A DNA stretch of 17,714 nucleotides from CAUZFZ01 sp963579025 (GTDB lineage Bacteria > Planctomycetota > Planctomycetia > Planctomycetales > Planctomycetaceae): contig CAUZFZ010000194.1 in NCBI GenBank assembly GCA_963579025.1, positions 1 to 17,714 on the forward strand, in the 5' to 3' direction. Made by a program: the position numbers and the translations under genes. Below the pieces are notes generated by a model, which worked only from the letters and a program-made list of their open reading frames with translations, was not told where the DNA came from and did no database searches. How positions within the stretch are numbered: position 1 is the first letter of the stretch; each line of letters starts with the position of its first letter. Of this stretch, positions 8,201 to 15,115 are shown piece by piece.

Positions 8201-8339
8201 AAGACGCGCAACGGCTCTTGAGAATCGACTGGATGTCGTCCGGTACATCGAACGAATCAGTCGTATTCTGGCCGCAGGACGTGGAAGCATATGTCCCGGC
8301 AACGATCACAATGAGGATTCTTAAAGGCTGCATCTGCAT
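5220..8339 (-). CDS. Planctomycete cytochrome-type protein (PSCyt1/DUF1595/DUF1592/DUF1588/DUF1585)
   Basis: A 1039-aa exported protein, probably a heme-binding envelope redox protein; substrate unknown. Residues 1-22 look like a signal peptide. C44-A-S-C-H48 in SILKSRCASCHDGDSAEG is a c-type heme motif of the Planctomycete cytochrome C domain, which ends near LYFGLMPPEDEEQPTEAE. A long central region follows, then DUF1595/DUF1592-like sequence (VDELFARIYEREATEQE; SPRDASYAIAYAVTDSSPDAEL). Near the C-terminus is DUF1588 with a second CxxCH (C886-W-K-C-H890, followed by KKMNPLGLPFEIYDDFGRF), then DUF1585 (RLAKSARVRQSIIRHAFRYF). It seems longer than most relatives I recall; the extra length is in the charged middle (about residues 230-480), and the DUF1587 region is poorly recognisable. 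The start has no clear ribosome site; ATGs at 8339 and 8333 are both possible. The stop codon lies in the downstream repeat. Confidence 0.88.
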   Translation of the reverse strand: MQMQPLRILIVIVAGTYASTSCGQNTTDSFDVPDDIQSILKSRCASCHDGDSAEGNVRFDVLSKLDLDARVELLNKSQEQLYFGLMPPEDEEQPTEAERAQLVDWTSAELRKHSASRLDEKLRKPEYGNYVDHDKLFSGEYAHLKGFTRDRRWLISEFIFNARVNHLIDHQGVRTIDGVRMNVIGDNGVNIGTKFGGASLRQSITNPFLLPTNIGVRYYDTTALTGGHLLTMLSNARKIAAYMSSEPAMKAHYPAMYRIMKMELAHREILASRERFLNTYIENVAQDFYKERNEALLPEFVRIEVDEVQVPLDSKGNPKPGETNMELLRTRYDRQDIQAIYRGIQEYTQEGVSYEDVIEKCERDWFNFGIHEKRLQGRVTLMKIMGKRWDMSLIYEDVKQQNMALPPYKPLSDSEMQVINAAIKKHRKKDDRYRRIIEKCINDWEESLKASRVADGQAGKEQIDDLVDELFARIYEREATEQEAHENIALTKTYMKTLGNQQAIAKLVETLILSSEVVYRYEFGQGPADEHERRMMSPRDASYAIAYAVTDSSPDAELVAAVKEGRLSTRKDYRREVIRMLKRRDQYYVVDEAIQKAGFNSSITNTPIRKLRFFREFFGYTKAMTIFKDDARLSNGAQYDNVKGRLVDEADMLVDYILQQDQNVFEELLTTEEFYVYHSGNNEAMKAASDRIRTIYDYFRAYDWDNFTQEELYGHWDFINEMKMMGTVFPDFATNAKRRKNWVRTFKSQMTSYTFRFANGQKAAAPYDATGMAYWNKSDASTRTAQQMRGPDVGRFFGIDFANWDYPTTQPAKIANRKGMLTHPAWLIAHSLNLETDPVRRGKWVREKLLAGTIPDVPITVDAIVPEDHHKTLRQRLDKATGNDYCWKCHKKMNPLGLPFEIYDDFGRFQTHERIEHPENLIKPAPRERGLHIDGRPVYKTLPVDSGGSLDGTGDQALDGEVDDAIELAERLAKSARVRQSIIRHAFRYFMGRNEVLSDSSTLIDAEQAYLVSDGSFDAVIVSLLTSDSFIYRKAINRM

Positions 8340-8389
8340 AGCTTGAATGTCACTGTCGGCAATGTGAATGCGCTTGAGAGAAACAGCTT

Positions 8390-8458
8390 ACCGGCACGTA
8401 GCGCAAGCGAGTGAATGTCCCAGGTTCAACGATCCACTCGCTCGCGCTTCGTGCTGGT
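8390..8458. repeat. 24-bp imperfect inverted repeat, REP-like, between two genes
   Basis: Arms at 8390-8413 and 8435-8458 are complementary at 21 of 24 positions around a 21-nt spacer; both arms share the core GCGAGTG / CACTCGC. It occupies the 140-bp gap between the oxidoreductase stop and the DUF1592-type gene start. No T-tract follows, so it is not a classic terminator. The arm sequence looks like a dispersed planctomycete repeat that I recall from other genomes. It may stabilise or process the mRNA of the minus-strand unit. Confidence 0.75.
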
Positions 8459-8479
8459 AGGCCTGCTTAGAGCATAAAC

Positions 8480-9877
8480 CTAAAGCTCGATTTCGTAACC
8501 CTTTCGGAAATCTCGTTTCAGCATCGCACTGGCTACGGTATCGCCTTTAATCGTCTGCGTCGCCGCGTCCCATTCGATTGGCCGATTCAAGCGGATCGCA
8601 ATGTTGCTCAGGTGGCAGGTGTTGATCGAAGCGACGTGAGTCCACACGTCGGAAGCAGGCTTCTTACGGCTTGCGATGCAGTCGAAGAAGTTGTTGACGT
8701 GTTCGACGACCGGTCCGCCGTAGATATCTTCCAACCAGCCGCCTGGCAGCGGATTGTTGTCGAGGTCCTCGATCGGCTTACCAGCGATCGTGCCACGGTT
8801 GACGAAGATTCGCCCCTTTGTGCCTTCGACCAGAATGCCATTGCGCCCCTCACTGGTGATCTCCATGAGCACGTCGTTTGGGTACTGCACGTGTACGGTG
8901 AAGTGGTTTGGCGTGTTGTAGCGGTCGTCGAGCGTCGGGTTTCCGTTTTCGTCGAACGGAACTTTGGTTTCGACCATGACCGGTTTGATGGACTTTGGCC
9001 CCTGGCCCGGTCCGCATTGGTTGATGATCCACTGAGCGATGTCGACATGATGAGCCCCCCAGTCCGTCATCTTGCCGCCGCTGTACTGTAGCCACCAACG
9101 GAATTCCTTGTGGCAGTTGGACGCGTCAATGCTGCCGTCGCCAAGGGTACGCACCAGCGTCTGTCCGTCTTTGCCATTCTTAAGGAATCGATACGGCACG
9201 TCTTCAGTAGGCCCCTTCCAGTGATCCCAGTTCAGTGTCTTCGGGGGCGCGACCGCCGGAAGCGGTTTACTGAAGGGATTGTGATTCAGGCCAACGGTGA
9301 GCTTCTTAAGTTTGCCGAGTCGCCCCGAATGAGCGATGGCGACCGCTTTCAGAAACCGTTCGTCGGAACGCTGTTGAGTGCCCACCTGGATGATTCGGTC
9401 TGTCTCTTTTGCAACTTGCGAAATAATGCGACCTTCGTCGACTGTCAGGGTGAGCGGCTTTTCGCAGTAGACGTCTTTGCCTGACCTCAACGCTTCGGCC
9501 GAGATCTTGACGTGCCAGTGATCCACCGTGCCGCAGATGATGGCGTCGATGTCGTTACGATCGATGATCGCTCGATAGTCGTCGTAGACATCGATCTTCG
9601 CTTCCTTACCCTTCGCCGCCATACGTCTGGTATAGGCCGCTTTGGCGTACGCCGAGTGCGACGTATCGACATCACACACAGCGACAATGTCGCCGTAGTT
9701 GGTTGCACGCCGGCCATCGCCTGTCCCCTGTCCTCCACATCCGATCACAGCGACCCGTGGACGTTCATTGGGTGAATCAGCTTGAAGTACGGAAGTGCCG
9801 GAAAATGCTCCCAGCGAAGTGGCGGCAGCCAGAGTGGAGGATGTTTGCAGAAAACGGCGTCGATCTATCTGTGGCAT
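8480..9877 (-). CDS. Gfo/Idh/MocA family oxidoreductase, Tat-exported
   Basis: A 465-aa NAD(P)-dependent oxidoreductase, probably acting on a sugar or polyol; substrate unknown. It starts with a twin-arginine signal (RRRFLQTSSTLAAATSLGAF, R6-R8), so it should be folded with its cofactor before export. The Rossmann domain shows VAVIGCGGQGTG (residues 42-53) and the acidic VCDVD at 67-71; DHWHV (119-123) and the family catalytic-lysine motif E139-K-P141 follow. The C-terminal half has the WWLQYSGGKMTDWGAHHVDIA type segment common to planctomycete bacterial-type members. The ATG at 9877 has GGAG 7 nt upstream. It is the first gene of the minus-strand set and is followed by the 24-bp inverted repeat. 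The length is normal for exported members and no lesion is seen. Confidence 0.92.
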   Translation of the reverse strand: MPQIDRRRFLQTSSTLAAATSLGAFSGTSVLQADSPNERPRVAVIGCGGQGTGDGRRATNYGDIVAVCDVDTSHSAYAKAAYTRRMAAKGKEAKIDVYDDYRAIIDRNDIDAIICGTVDHWHVKISAEALRSGKDVYCEKPLTLTVDEGRIISQVAKETDRIIQVGTQQRSDERFLKAVAIAHSGRLGKLKKLTVGLNHNPFSKPLPAVAPPKTLNWDHWKGPTEDVPYRFLKNGKDGQTLVRTLGDGSIDASNCHKEFRWWLQYSGGKMTDWGAHHVDIAQWIINQCGPGQGPKSIKPVMVETKVPFDENGNPTLDDRYNTPNHFTVHVQYPNDVLMEITSEGRNGILVEGTKGRIFVNRGTIAGKPIEDLDNNPLPGGWLEDIYGGPVVEHVNNFFDCIASRKKPASDVWTHVASINTCHLSNIAIRLNRPIEWDAATQTIKGDTVASAMLKRDFRKGYEIEL

Positions 9878-9921
9878 GGTGGGTCTCCAGGTGCGAGTAT
9901 GATTCGACAGGTAACGAGCTA

Positions 9922-9951
9922 CCGGAAGTCAGGCGAAACCTGCCGGAAGTC
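9922..9951. repeat. Two 9-bp direct repeats CCGGAAGTC, 21-bp period
   Basis: CCGGAAGTC occurs at 9922-9930 and again at 9943-9951, two helical turns apart and about 45 nt upstream of the oxidoreductase start. The spacing would suit a dimeric regulator or an activator site, but two copies of a 9-mer in a 250-bp gap can also arise by chance. No protein is known to bind it. Confidence 0.35.
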
Positions 9952-10004
9952 TGCAATCACGATCCGCTCTGGCGTGTCCCGCTTCCTGCGTTTCTTCGTC
10001 ATCA

Positions 10005-10041
10005 AGAGTCTCCTTGCCCGTCAATGAGCAGTTGAGACTCT
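10005..10041. repeat. 8-bp perfect inverted repeat AGAGTCTC/GAGACTCT
   Basis: Arms at 10005-10012 and 10034-10041 are perfect complements around a 21-nt spacer. It lies in the gap between the oxidoreductase start and the end of the nuclease-fold gene. A separate 10-bp palindrome GGAGTACTCC is at 10066-10075. Neither is followed by a T-tract in the sense of the nuclease gene, so a terminator role is not well supported. Confidence 0.35.
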
Positions 10042-10132
10042 CATAACCACTGGGCCCGTTTTTGGGGAGTACTCCAGCCATACCTTCGGCCTGCGAAAGA
10101 AGCCAGACGTATCGACGATTGTGGGCATCGGA

Positions 10133-11059
10133 TCAGGTATTAATGATCTGATCGAGTTCACGTTCGAGTTCCGTGACGCGGAACTCGGCCCACAGCGGCA
10201 GATGGTCGCTGACTTGCTTGCGAGCCGTTTTGGCTGGATCGGCCGCATCCTGGTAGAGGACATCCCCGAAGGGAACGGCGCCAAACATCCCGGTGAAGAC
10301 GAACTCATCGCTGGGGAGCCAGGCGATCTTGTCGAATGTTTTTGTCTGTTTGAAGTTCGTGCCGAGGTCATCCATACCGTCAGGCATGACAAAGTTCGGC
10401 TTCTTGCCTTCGGTGAGAGCCTTGAAGAATCGGTCGCCATGCTTCTGAATGTTGAAGTCGCCGACGACGAAGAAGTCCGGGTCGAAGACTTTGCCCTTGT
10501 CCTGTCCGGCGCGTTTCTTGAGGAATGCGACCAGAGACTCGATCTCTTTCTGGCGCAGAGCCAGCCCGGCGGAACCGTGCGACGAGCCCTCGACGATATG
10601 CACAGACACGACCGTAAAATCGAACCGGCTGGAACGAAACGACGCGCAATACGGCGACCGGTTGAACTGAAACGTGACGGGATCTCTGATTAATCCATGA
10701 AACGCAATCTCACAGACGAGACCTGTCGCCTGCACGGTCCTCTGGTCGTAGAGAAACGCCAACCGTTCGGTATTGCCGGTCGGGTCGGACACGAGAATCC
10801 GATAATCACCTGGCAGCAGCGCCTGAAGTCTCGCAAGGCCACGGAGATCGGACTTCACCTCCTGAATGGCGATGATGTCAAACCGCTCGCAGATATCGGC
10901 AATGTACTGTAGAGCCCGGTCACTCTTCTTGTTTGAGAACTGCGCGATATTCCACGACGCCATCAGCATGTTTTCGTCGATGCATCGTTTCGGAATCGGA
11001 TTCAACAGATTCATCAAAGCCTTGCGTTCCTCGGCAATGATCTGTGTGGTGGATGGCAT
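10133..11059 (-). CDS. Endonuclease/exonuclease/phosphatase (EEP, DNase I-like fold) protein
   Basis: A 308-aa protein of the EEP superfamily of metal-dependent phosphodiesterases. Family motifs are in order: SWNIAQF with W36-N37, IIAIQEV with Q66-E67 (metal ligand), VVSVHI, VVGDFNIQKHGD with D201 and N203, and VSDHLPLWAEF with S284-D285-H286 (catalytic His). Substrate could be DNA, RNA or a small phosphodiester; sequence does not decide it. No signal peptide is evident. The ATG at 11059 has GGAGA just upstream; a later Met at residue 31 or 33, close to SWNI, is also possible because the first 30 residues are not part of the fold. It is divergent from the AAA/protease pair, with a 433-bp gap. 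A functional link to that pair is possible but unproven. Confidence 0.88.
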   Translation of the reverse strand: MPSTTQIIAEERKALMNLLNPIPKRCIDENMLMASWNIAQFSNKKSDRALQYIADICERFDIIAIQEVKSDLRGLARLQALLPGDYRILVSDPTGNTERLAFLYDQRTVQATGLVCEIAFHGLIRDPVTFQFNRSPYCASFRSSRFDFTVVSVHIVEGSSHGSAGLALRQKEIESLVAFLKKRAGQDKGKVFDPDFFVVGDFNIQKHGDRFFKALTEGKKPNFVMPDGMDDLGTNFKQTKTFDKIAWLPSDEFVFTGMFGAVPFGDVLYQDAADPAKTARKQVSDHLPLWAEFRVTELERELDQIINT

Positions 11060-11492
11060 AGTGTCTCCGATGATGCAGGATCGCGAGGTGTATCTCTGAA
11101 CCGAAGCAGTCGCAGCGGGACATCAAATCAAGCGAATAACGGTCAATTCGTCCTAATGAACATTGAAACATATGGCCGAGTCAAAGGAAACGGGCCTTGT
11201 TCGAGCCTGTGAAATAAGCCCGACCTTCGTGTAAGGCCAGGCCTCTCAGGTGACATCGCTGTGTTGATGGCCCGCAGTCGGGCGAGGGCCACGCGTTCGT
11301 CGCGTTCTATGGGGCAATGAGTGGCTTTTGTCCTTCCTGTGTGTTCTGAAGTACGTGAACACGCCCACGGTTATTCAAGAGAGTGAATTGCTTTACTTTA
11401 AGGTCGGAAAGTTCGATAACCGGAGTACGGCATGTTTTCTGCTCAAGGTCTCTGTACGAGCAGATGCCGGAAACCGATTGAAGAGCTGAACC
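11060..11492. promoter_or_regulatory. 433-bp divergent intergenic region; presumed promoters of the nuclease and AAA/protease genes
   Basis: No gene is supported here; the antisense frame at 11307-11588 overlaps the ATPase gene and looks like a shadow. By position the region must carry promoters for both divergent units. A weak sigma70-like pair TTTACT (11392-11397) and GATAAC (11415-11420) with a 17-bp spacer lies 72 nt before the ATPase start. GTGTTC (11341-11346) and GAACAC (11357-11362) form a small inverted repeat upstream of it that could be an operator. A second short repeat, CTGCTC/GAGCAG, lies within 11440-11464. All these sites are tentative. Confidence 0.3.
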
Positions 11493-12467
11493 ATGGCGAC
11501 GGCAGAACAGATCAAGGCACTCTTGCGAAGCTATAGCGACGCCGACGGCGAGCGCTTTGTGTCCGTCGCGATGCAGATTGCCGCTCACGCCGCTCGAACC
11601 GGGAAGGGTCGACTTGCTTCAGAACTGAAGGAACTCATTCAGGACATTCGGGGACGCCAGACGAGTGTGAAGATGGGTGGTGCCGTGCCGATTGTACGAC
11701 CATCCGGCGAACTGGCGTCGGTCCTGTCTGCAAGTTACCCGAGCACCCGGCTGTCTGAGATGGTGCTGGCAGCAGAGCAGACCGACGCGTTGCAGCAGGT
11801 CGTGCTCGAATACCGTCAGAAGACAAAGCTGAGCGAGTTCGGCCTGTGCAGTCGCCGCAAGCTGCTGCTCATCGGGCCTCCCGGATGCGGCAAGACCATG
11901 ACGTCGCACGCACTCGCCGGTGAGCTGAAACTCCCCCACTTTGCGGTTCAGCTTCACAGCCTCATCACCAAGTTCATGGGTGAAACCGCCGCAAAGTTGC
12001 ACACAATCTTCGAGGCCATGCAAGAGACCAGAGGGGTCTACCTGTTCGACGAATTTGACGCGATCGGCAGCGAACGCGCGGCCGGCAATGATGTCGGTGA
12101 GATTCGCCGTGTCCTCAACTCATTTCTGCAGTTTCTCGAGCAGGACGAATCAGACAGTCTTGTCATCGCAGCGACCAACTGTGTCGGCATGCTGGATGAG
12201 GCTCTGTTTCGCCGGTTCGACGACATTGTCCGCTACGGACGCCCCGATGAAGCCGCCGTTCGAAAGCTGATCCAGAATCGGCTCGCGTCATTTGCGGCCC
12301 ACCGGATGCCGTGGAAGAAGATCATCGCGGCAGCGATCGACCTGAGCCACGCCGAGATTTGCCGGGCATGCGACGATGCCGCAAAAGATTCCGTACTGAA
12401 GGACAAATGTACTGTTGCACCTGCTAAGCTCGTCTACTCACTCGAAGCGCGGAAACGAGACTCATAG
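11493..12467 (+). CDS. ietA: AAA+ ATPase, IetA-like, partner of subtilisin-like protease
   Basis: A 324-aa AAA+ ATPase of the type always paired with a cytoplasmic subtilase (IetA of the IetAS module). Its N-terminus (MATAEQIKALLRSYSDADGE, then SVAMQIAAHAARTGKGRLASEL) is the small helical domain common to these partners. The ATPase core has Walker A G128-PPGCGK-T135, Walker B YLFDEFD (D186-E187), sensor-1 N229 in VIAATN, and a candidate arginine finger at R240/R241 in ALFRRFDD. All are intact. In the plasmid pTiC58 module, IetA is the antitoxin that restrains the IetS protease; IetAS also scored as an anti-phage system in heterologous tests. The gene ends 15 bp before the protease start, so both are probably on one mRNA. 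The ATG at 11493 has only a weak GAAGAG ribosome site. The assignment rests on pairing plus motifs. Confidence 0.85.
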   Translation: MATAEQIKALLRSYSDADGERFVSVAMQIAAHAARTGKGRLASELKELIQDIRGRQTSVKMGGAVPIVRPSGELASVLSASYPSTRLSEMVLAAEQTDALQQVVLEYRQKTKLSEFGLCSRRKLLLIGPPGCGKTMTSHALAGELKLPHFAVQLHSLITKFMGETAAKLHTIFEAMQETRGVYLFDEFDAIGSERAAGNDVGEIRRVLNSFLQFLEQDESDSLVIAATNCVGMLDEALFRRFDDIVRYGRPDEAAVRKLIQNRLASFAAHRMPWKKIIAAAIDLSHAEICRACDDAAKDSVLKDKCTVAPAKLVYSLEARKRDS

Positions 12468-12482
12468 CCAGTAGCCGGTTCA

Positions 12483-14933
12483 ATGGACGAATACAGGCAT
12501 TTTCTTCTCTCAGATACGGCTTCAACTGAAAGCTACACGTCGACCTCGCGGGGCGACGGTACGTTTCGGACGCCACCCCGAGATAGTGCAAAGCACGGCC
12601 ATGAGTTGGCCGATCAGTTTCGCGAGGTCCAGAACAAGGCCATTGCTGAGCATGGCAAGGAACCGGCGACAGAGGACCTGCACATTGTGCCGGTCACGTT
12701 CGCGAGCGCTTCAGACCACGAATTGAAGCTCGAACGACTTGAGAACAAGCCGAAAGGCATTCGCATTCTGAATGTCCGCGAGGTTTCCGGTCGACAGGTC
12801 GCCACCGTTGCCATACCGAAGGGCAAGATCGATCACTTCGTCAAACGGTTTGAGGAGTATGCGACCGAGACCACAAAGACCGGTAACCCGAAGAACAACG
12901 ATCTCGCTGCCAGCATCGCCGAGGTCAAACTTGCCGTCCTTCGTGATTACTGGACGGATTCCGGAGATGACTATCCGCTGCCGACTGACGAGTTCTGGTG
13001 GGAAGTCTGGCTGGAGCGATCACCGGACGAAGTCGAGACAGTATTTCGAGCTAGTGCTGATTTGCTCGGGATGCAGGTCAGCTCGAACACTGTTCGGTTT
13101 CCCGAAGTCATCGTCATTCTGGCCTACGCATCCCTCGATCGCTGGAGTCAGTTCCCCGGACTGCTGAACTATCTGGCGGAATTCAGGCGGGCGAAAATCG
13201 TCCCCGGTGAGTTCGTGCAGCTTCCCCCGCGAGATCAGGCTGAATTCATCCATGCGTTGCGGGCGCGCACAACGCCGGCGGACACATCTGCTCCGGCCGT
13301 CTGTGTTCTCGATACCGGAGTGAACCGAGGAAATCCGCTCCTCGAGGACTCGCTGGCTGACGGCGACGTCCACACGTGGAATCCGGAATGGCCTCGTGAT
13401 GATCGACAGGGCCATGGGACCGAGCTTGCCGGGCTCGCACTGTATGGGCCACTCGAAGAGCAATTGCTTGCAACGGATCCAGTTCAGCTAACTCATCGAC
13501 TTGAGGCGGTGAAGATCCTTCCTGATGTGGGTGAAAACTCTCCTCCAGACTACGGACCGATAACAGTCGGCTCGATGGCCATGGCGGAACTGCAGGCTCC
13601 CGAGCGGTCGCGAGTCTTCTGTCTGGCAATTACGGCCGACGACCGCGACACGTGGCGTCCCACGTTGTGGTCTGCGGAGCTTGATCAGGCCTGCTCTGGA
13701 GCACTCGACAAGCAGCAACGGTTGCTGTTCGTGTCCGCGGGCAATCTCGCAGCCGACTTCGTCGCGAACTATCCAGACGCAAACCACATTGCCAGCGTTC
13801 AGGATCCCTCTCAGGTCTGGAATGCCATCACTGTCGGGGCTTTCACGGACAAAGTGTGGATTCAGGATCCGACGTTGAAAGGGTGGACGCCGATTGCACC
13901 GAAGGGGCGACTCTCACCTGCGAGTACGACTTCGCTGGCCTGGGACTCGCCCGAATGGCCCATCAAACCGGACATCGTGCTCGAAGGAGGGAACTGGGCA
14001 AGAGACCCGACAGGCTTTGTCTCAAAGACTGACGACCTGTCGCTGCTGACAACGGCAATGAACCCGCCGGAAGCGCTGCTTGCCGTGAGCGAAGATACCA
14101 GTGCAGCAACTGCACTCGCATCAAGGATGGGCGCAACGCTGCTGGCCGAGTATTCCGAGTTCTGGCCCGAAACAATCCGCGGCCTGCTCGTCCACTCTGC
14201 TGGGTGGACACCGGAGATGCTCGAAGAGTTTCCAGATGCACGGCGCCATGATCGCATGCGTTGCTACGGCTGGGGAGTCCCCAATCTTCAGCGGGCCAGA
14301 CGTTGCGCGAAGAATGTCGCCACGATGATCATTCAGGATTCGATGCAGCCGTTCCAGAAAGAAGGCAGCAAAGTCTCCACAAAGGAAATGAAGCTACATG
14401 CCCTGCCGTTCCCAAAGACTGTCCTGCAGGACCTCGCAGAAGAAGAGGTCATGATGCGGGTCACCCTCTCCTACTTCATAGAACCGAGCCCCGGACGAAA
14501 AGGCTGGAACATCAAGCACCGCTACGCATCCCACGGACTCAGATTCGACGTGAAACGCCCCGAGGAAAGCATGCAGCAATTGCGGCAACGTCTGACGCGC
14601 GACGTCTGGGATCACCCGCAGGTTTCTCCGGGCAGAACAGTATCGGACAGCCGCAACTGGTCGCTCGGCAAGACTCTCCGAACGAAAGGCTCCATTCACT
14701 CCGACACATGGCGAGGCACAGCCAGTCAGCTCGCCGAGTCAGAATTCGTCGCAGTCTTCCCCGTCACCGGCTGGTGGCGAGAGCGCCCCGGGCAAGAGTG
14801 CTACGACAACGACGCTCGCTATGCCCTGATAATCTCGATCGAATCGGCGAGGAGCGATCTCGAACTCCATCAGGCTGTCCATGAGCAAATCACTCTGAGA
14901 TCAACGGCAAGCGTCACGGAAATCACAGTCTGA
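12483..14933 (+). CDS. ietS: Cytoplasmic subtilisin-like (S8) serine protease, IetS-like
   Basis: An 816-aa subtilase, the probable effector of the IetAS-like pair. It has no signal peptide, so it should act inside the cell. The N-terminal 270 residues (opening YRHFLLSDTASTESYTS, then GTFRTPPRDSAKHGHEL) are family-specific and have no function that I can name. The S8 catalytic domain follows, with Asp277 in CVLDTGV, His311 in GHGTELAG, oxyanion Asn421 in SAGN and Ser540 in DTSAATALASR; the triad is complete, so the enzyme is predicted active. Residues about 600-816 form a C-terminal extension. In the pTi module IetS is the toxin and IetA the antitoxin; in phage defence the protease presumably is released on infection, though its target is unknown. 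There is no strong ribosome site, and translation may depend on the upstream ATPase gene. Confidence 0.86.
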   Translation: MDEYRHFLLSDTASTESYTSTSRGDGTFRTPPRDSAKHGHELADQFREVQNKAIAEHGKEPATEDLHIVPVTFASASDHELKLERLENKPKGIRILNVREVSGRQVATVAIPKGKIDHFVKRFEEYATETTKTGNPKNNDLAASIAEVKLAVLRDYWTDSGDDYPLPTDEFWWEVWLERSPDEVETVFRASADLLGMQVSSNTVRFPEVIVILAYASLDRWSQFPGLLNYLAEFRRAKIVPGEFVQLPPRDQAEFIHALRARTTPADTSAPAVCVLDTGVNRGNPLLEDSLADGDVHTWNPEWPRDDRQGHGTELAGLALYGPLEEQLLATDPVQLTHRLEAVKILPDVGENSPPDYGPITVGSMAMAELQAPERSRVFCLAITADDRDTWRPTLWSAELDQACSGALDKQQRLLFVSAGNLAADFVANYPDANHIASVQDPSQVWNAITVGAFTDKVWIQDPTLKGWTPIAPKGRLSPASTTSLAWDSPEWPIKPDIVLEGGNWARDPTGFVSKTDDLSLLTTAMNPPEALLAVSEDTSAATALASRMGATLLAEYSEFWPETIRGLLVHSAGWTPEMLEEFPDARRHDRMRCYGWGVPNLQRARRCAKNVATMIIQDSMQPFQKEGSKVSTKEMKLHALPFPKTVLQDLAEEEVMMRVTLSYFIEPSPGRKGWNIKHRYASHGLRFDVKRPEESMQQLRQRLTRDVWDHPQVSPGRTVSDSRNWSLGKTLRTKGSIHSDTWRGTASQLAESEFVAVFPVTGWWRERPGQECYDNDARYALIISIESARSDLELHQAVHEQITLRSTASVTEITV

Positions 14934-15013
14934 CGGACTGAACAGAGTTGCGTTCAAGAAACACTCCGTGCGCAGCATGCGACTCCAATCAGTCCATCTC
15001 GTTAAAAGAATAC

Positions 15014-15045
15014 GGGGGCCGAGATTGGGGTTGGGGGATAAAGGG
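15014..15045 (+). other. G-rich tract, possible G-quadruplex, between convergent genes
   Basis: Four G runs (15014-15018, 15027-15030, 15033-15037, 15043-15045) are separated by loops of 8, 2 and 5 nt on the plus strand. The first loop is one base longer than the usual limit. The tract lies in the 182-bp gap between the end of the protease gene and the end of the kinase remnant. A role in ending transcription of either gene is speculative. No other terminator was seen in this gap. Confidence 0.35.
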
Positions 15046-15115
15046 AACGTGCCACTCATAAAAACCAATGGAGCGAAGTAGCGAACGGGATCCGGAAGTG
15101 AGAACCGTGGCATGA

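Noticed and set aside
11307..11588. 93-codon minus-strand frame upstream of the ATPase, considered as a small regulator or antitoxin
   Set aside because: It overlaps the conserved N-terminus of the ATPase gene, and no family features are visible.
11493..15115. IetAS-like module as an inserted mobile island
   Set aside because: No integrase, tRNA, insertion-sequence ends or flanking direct repeats were found, and the kinase truncation faces away from the module.
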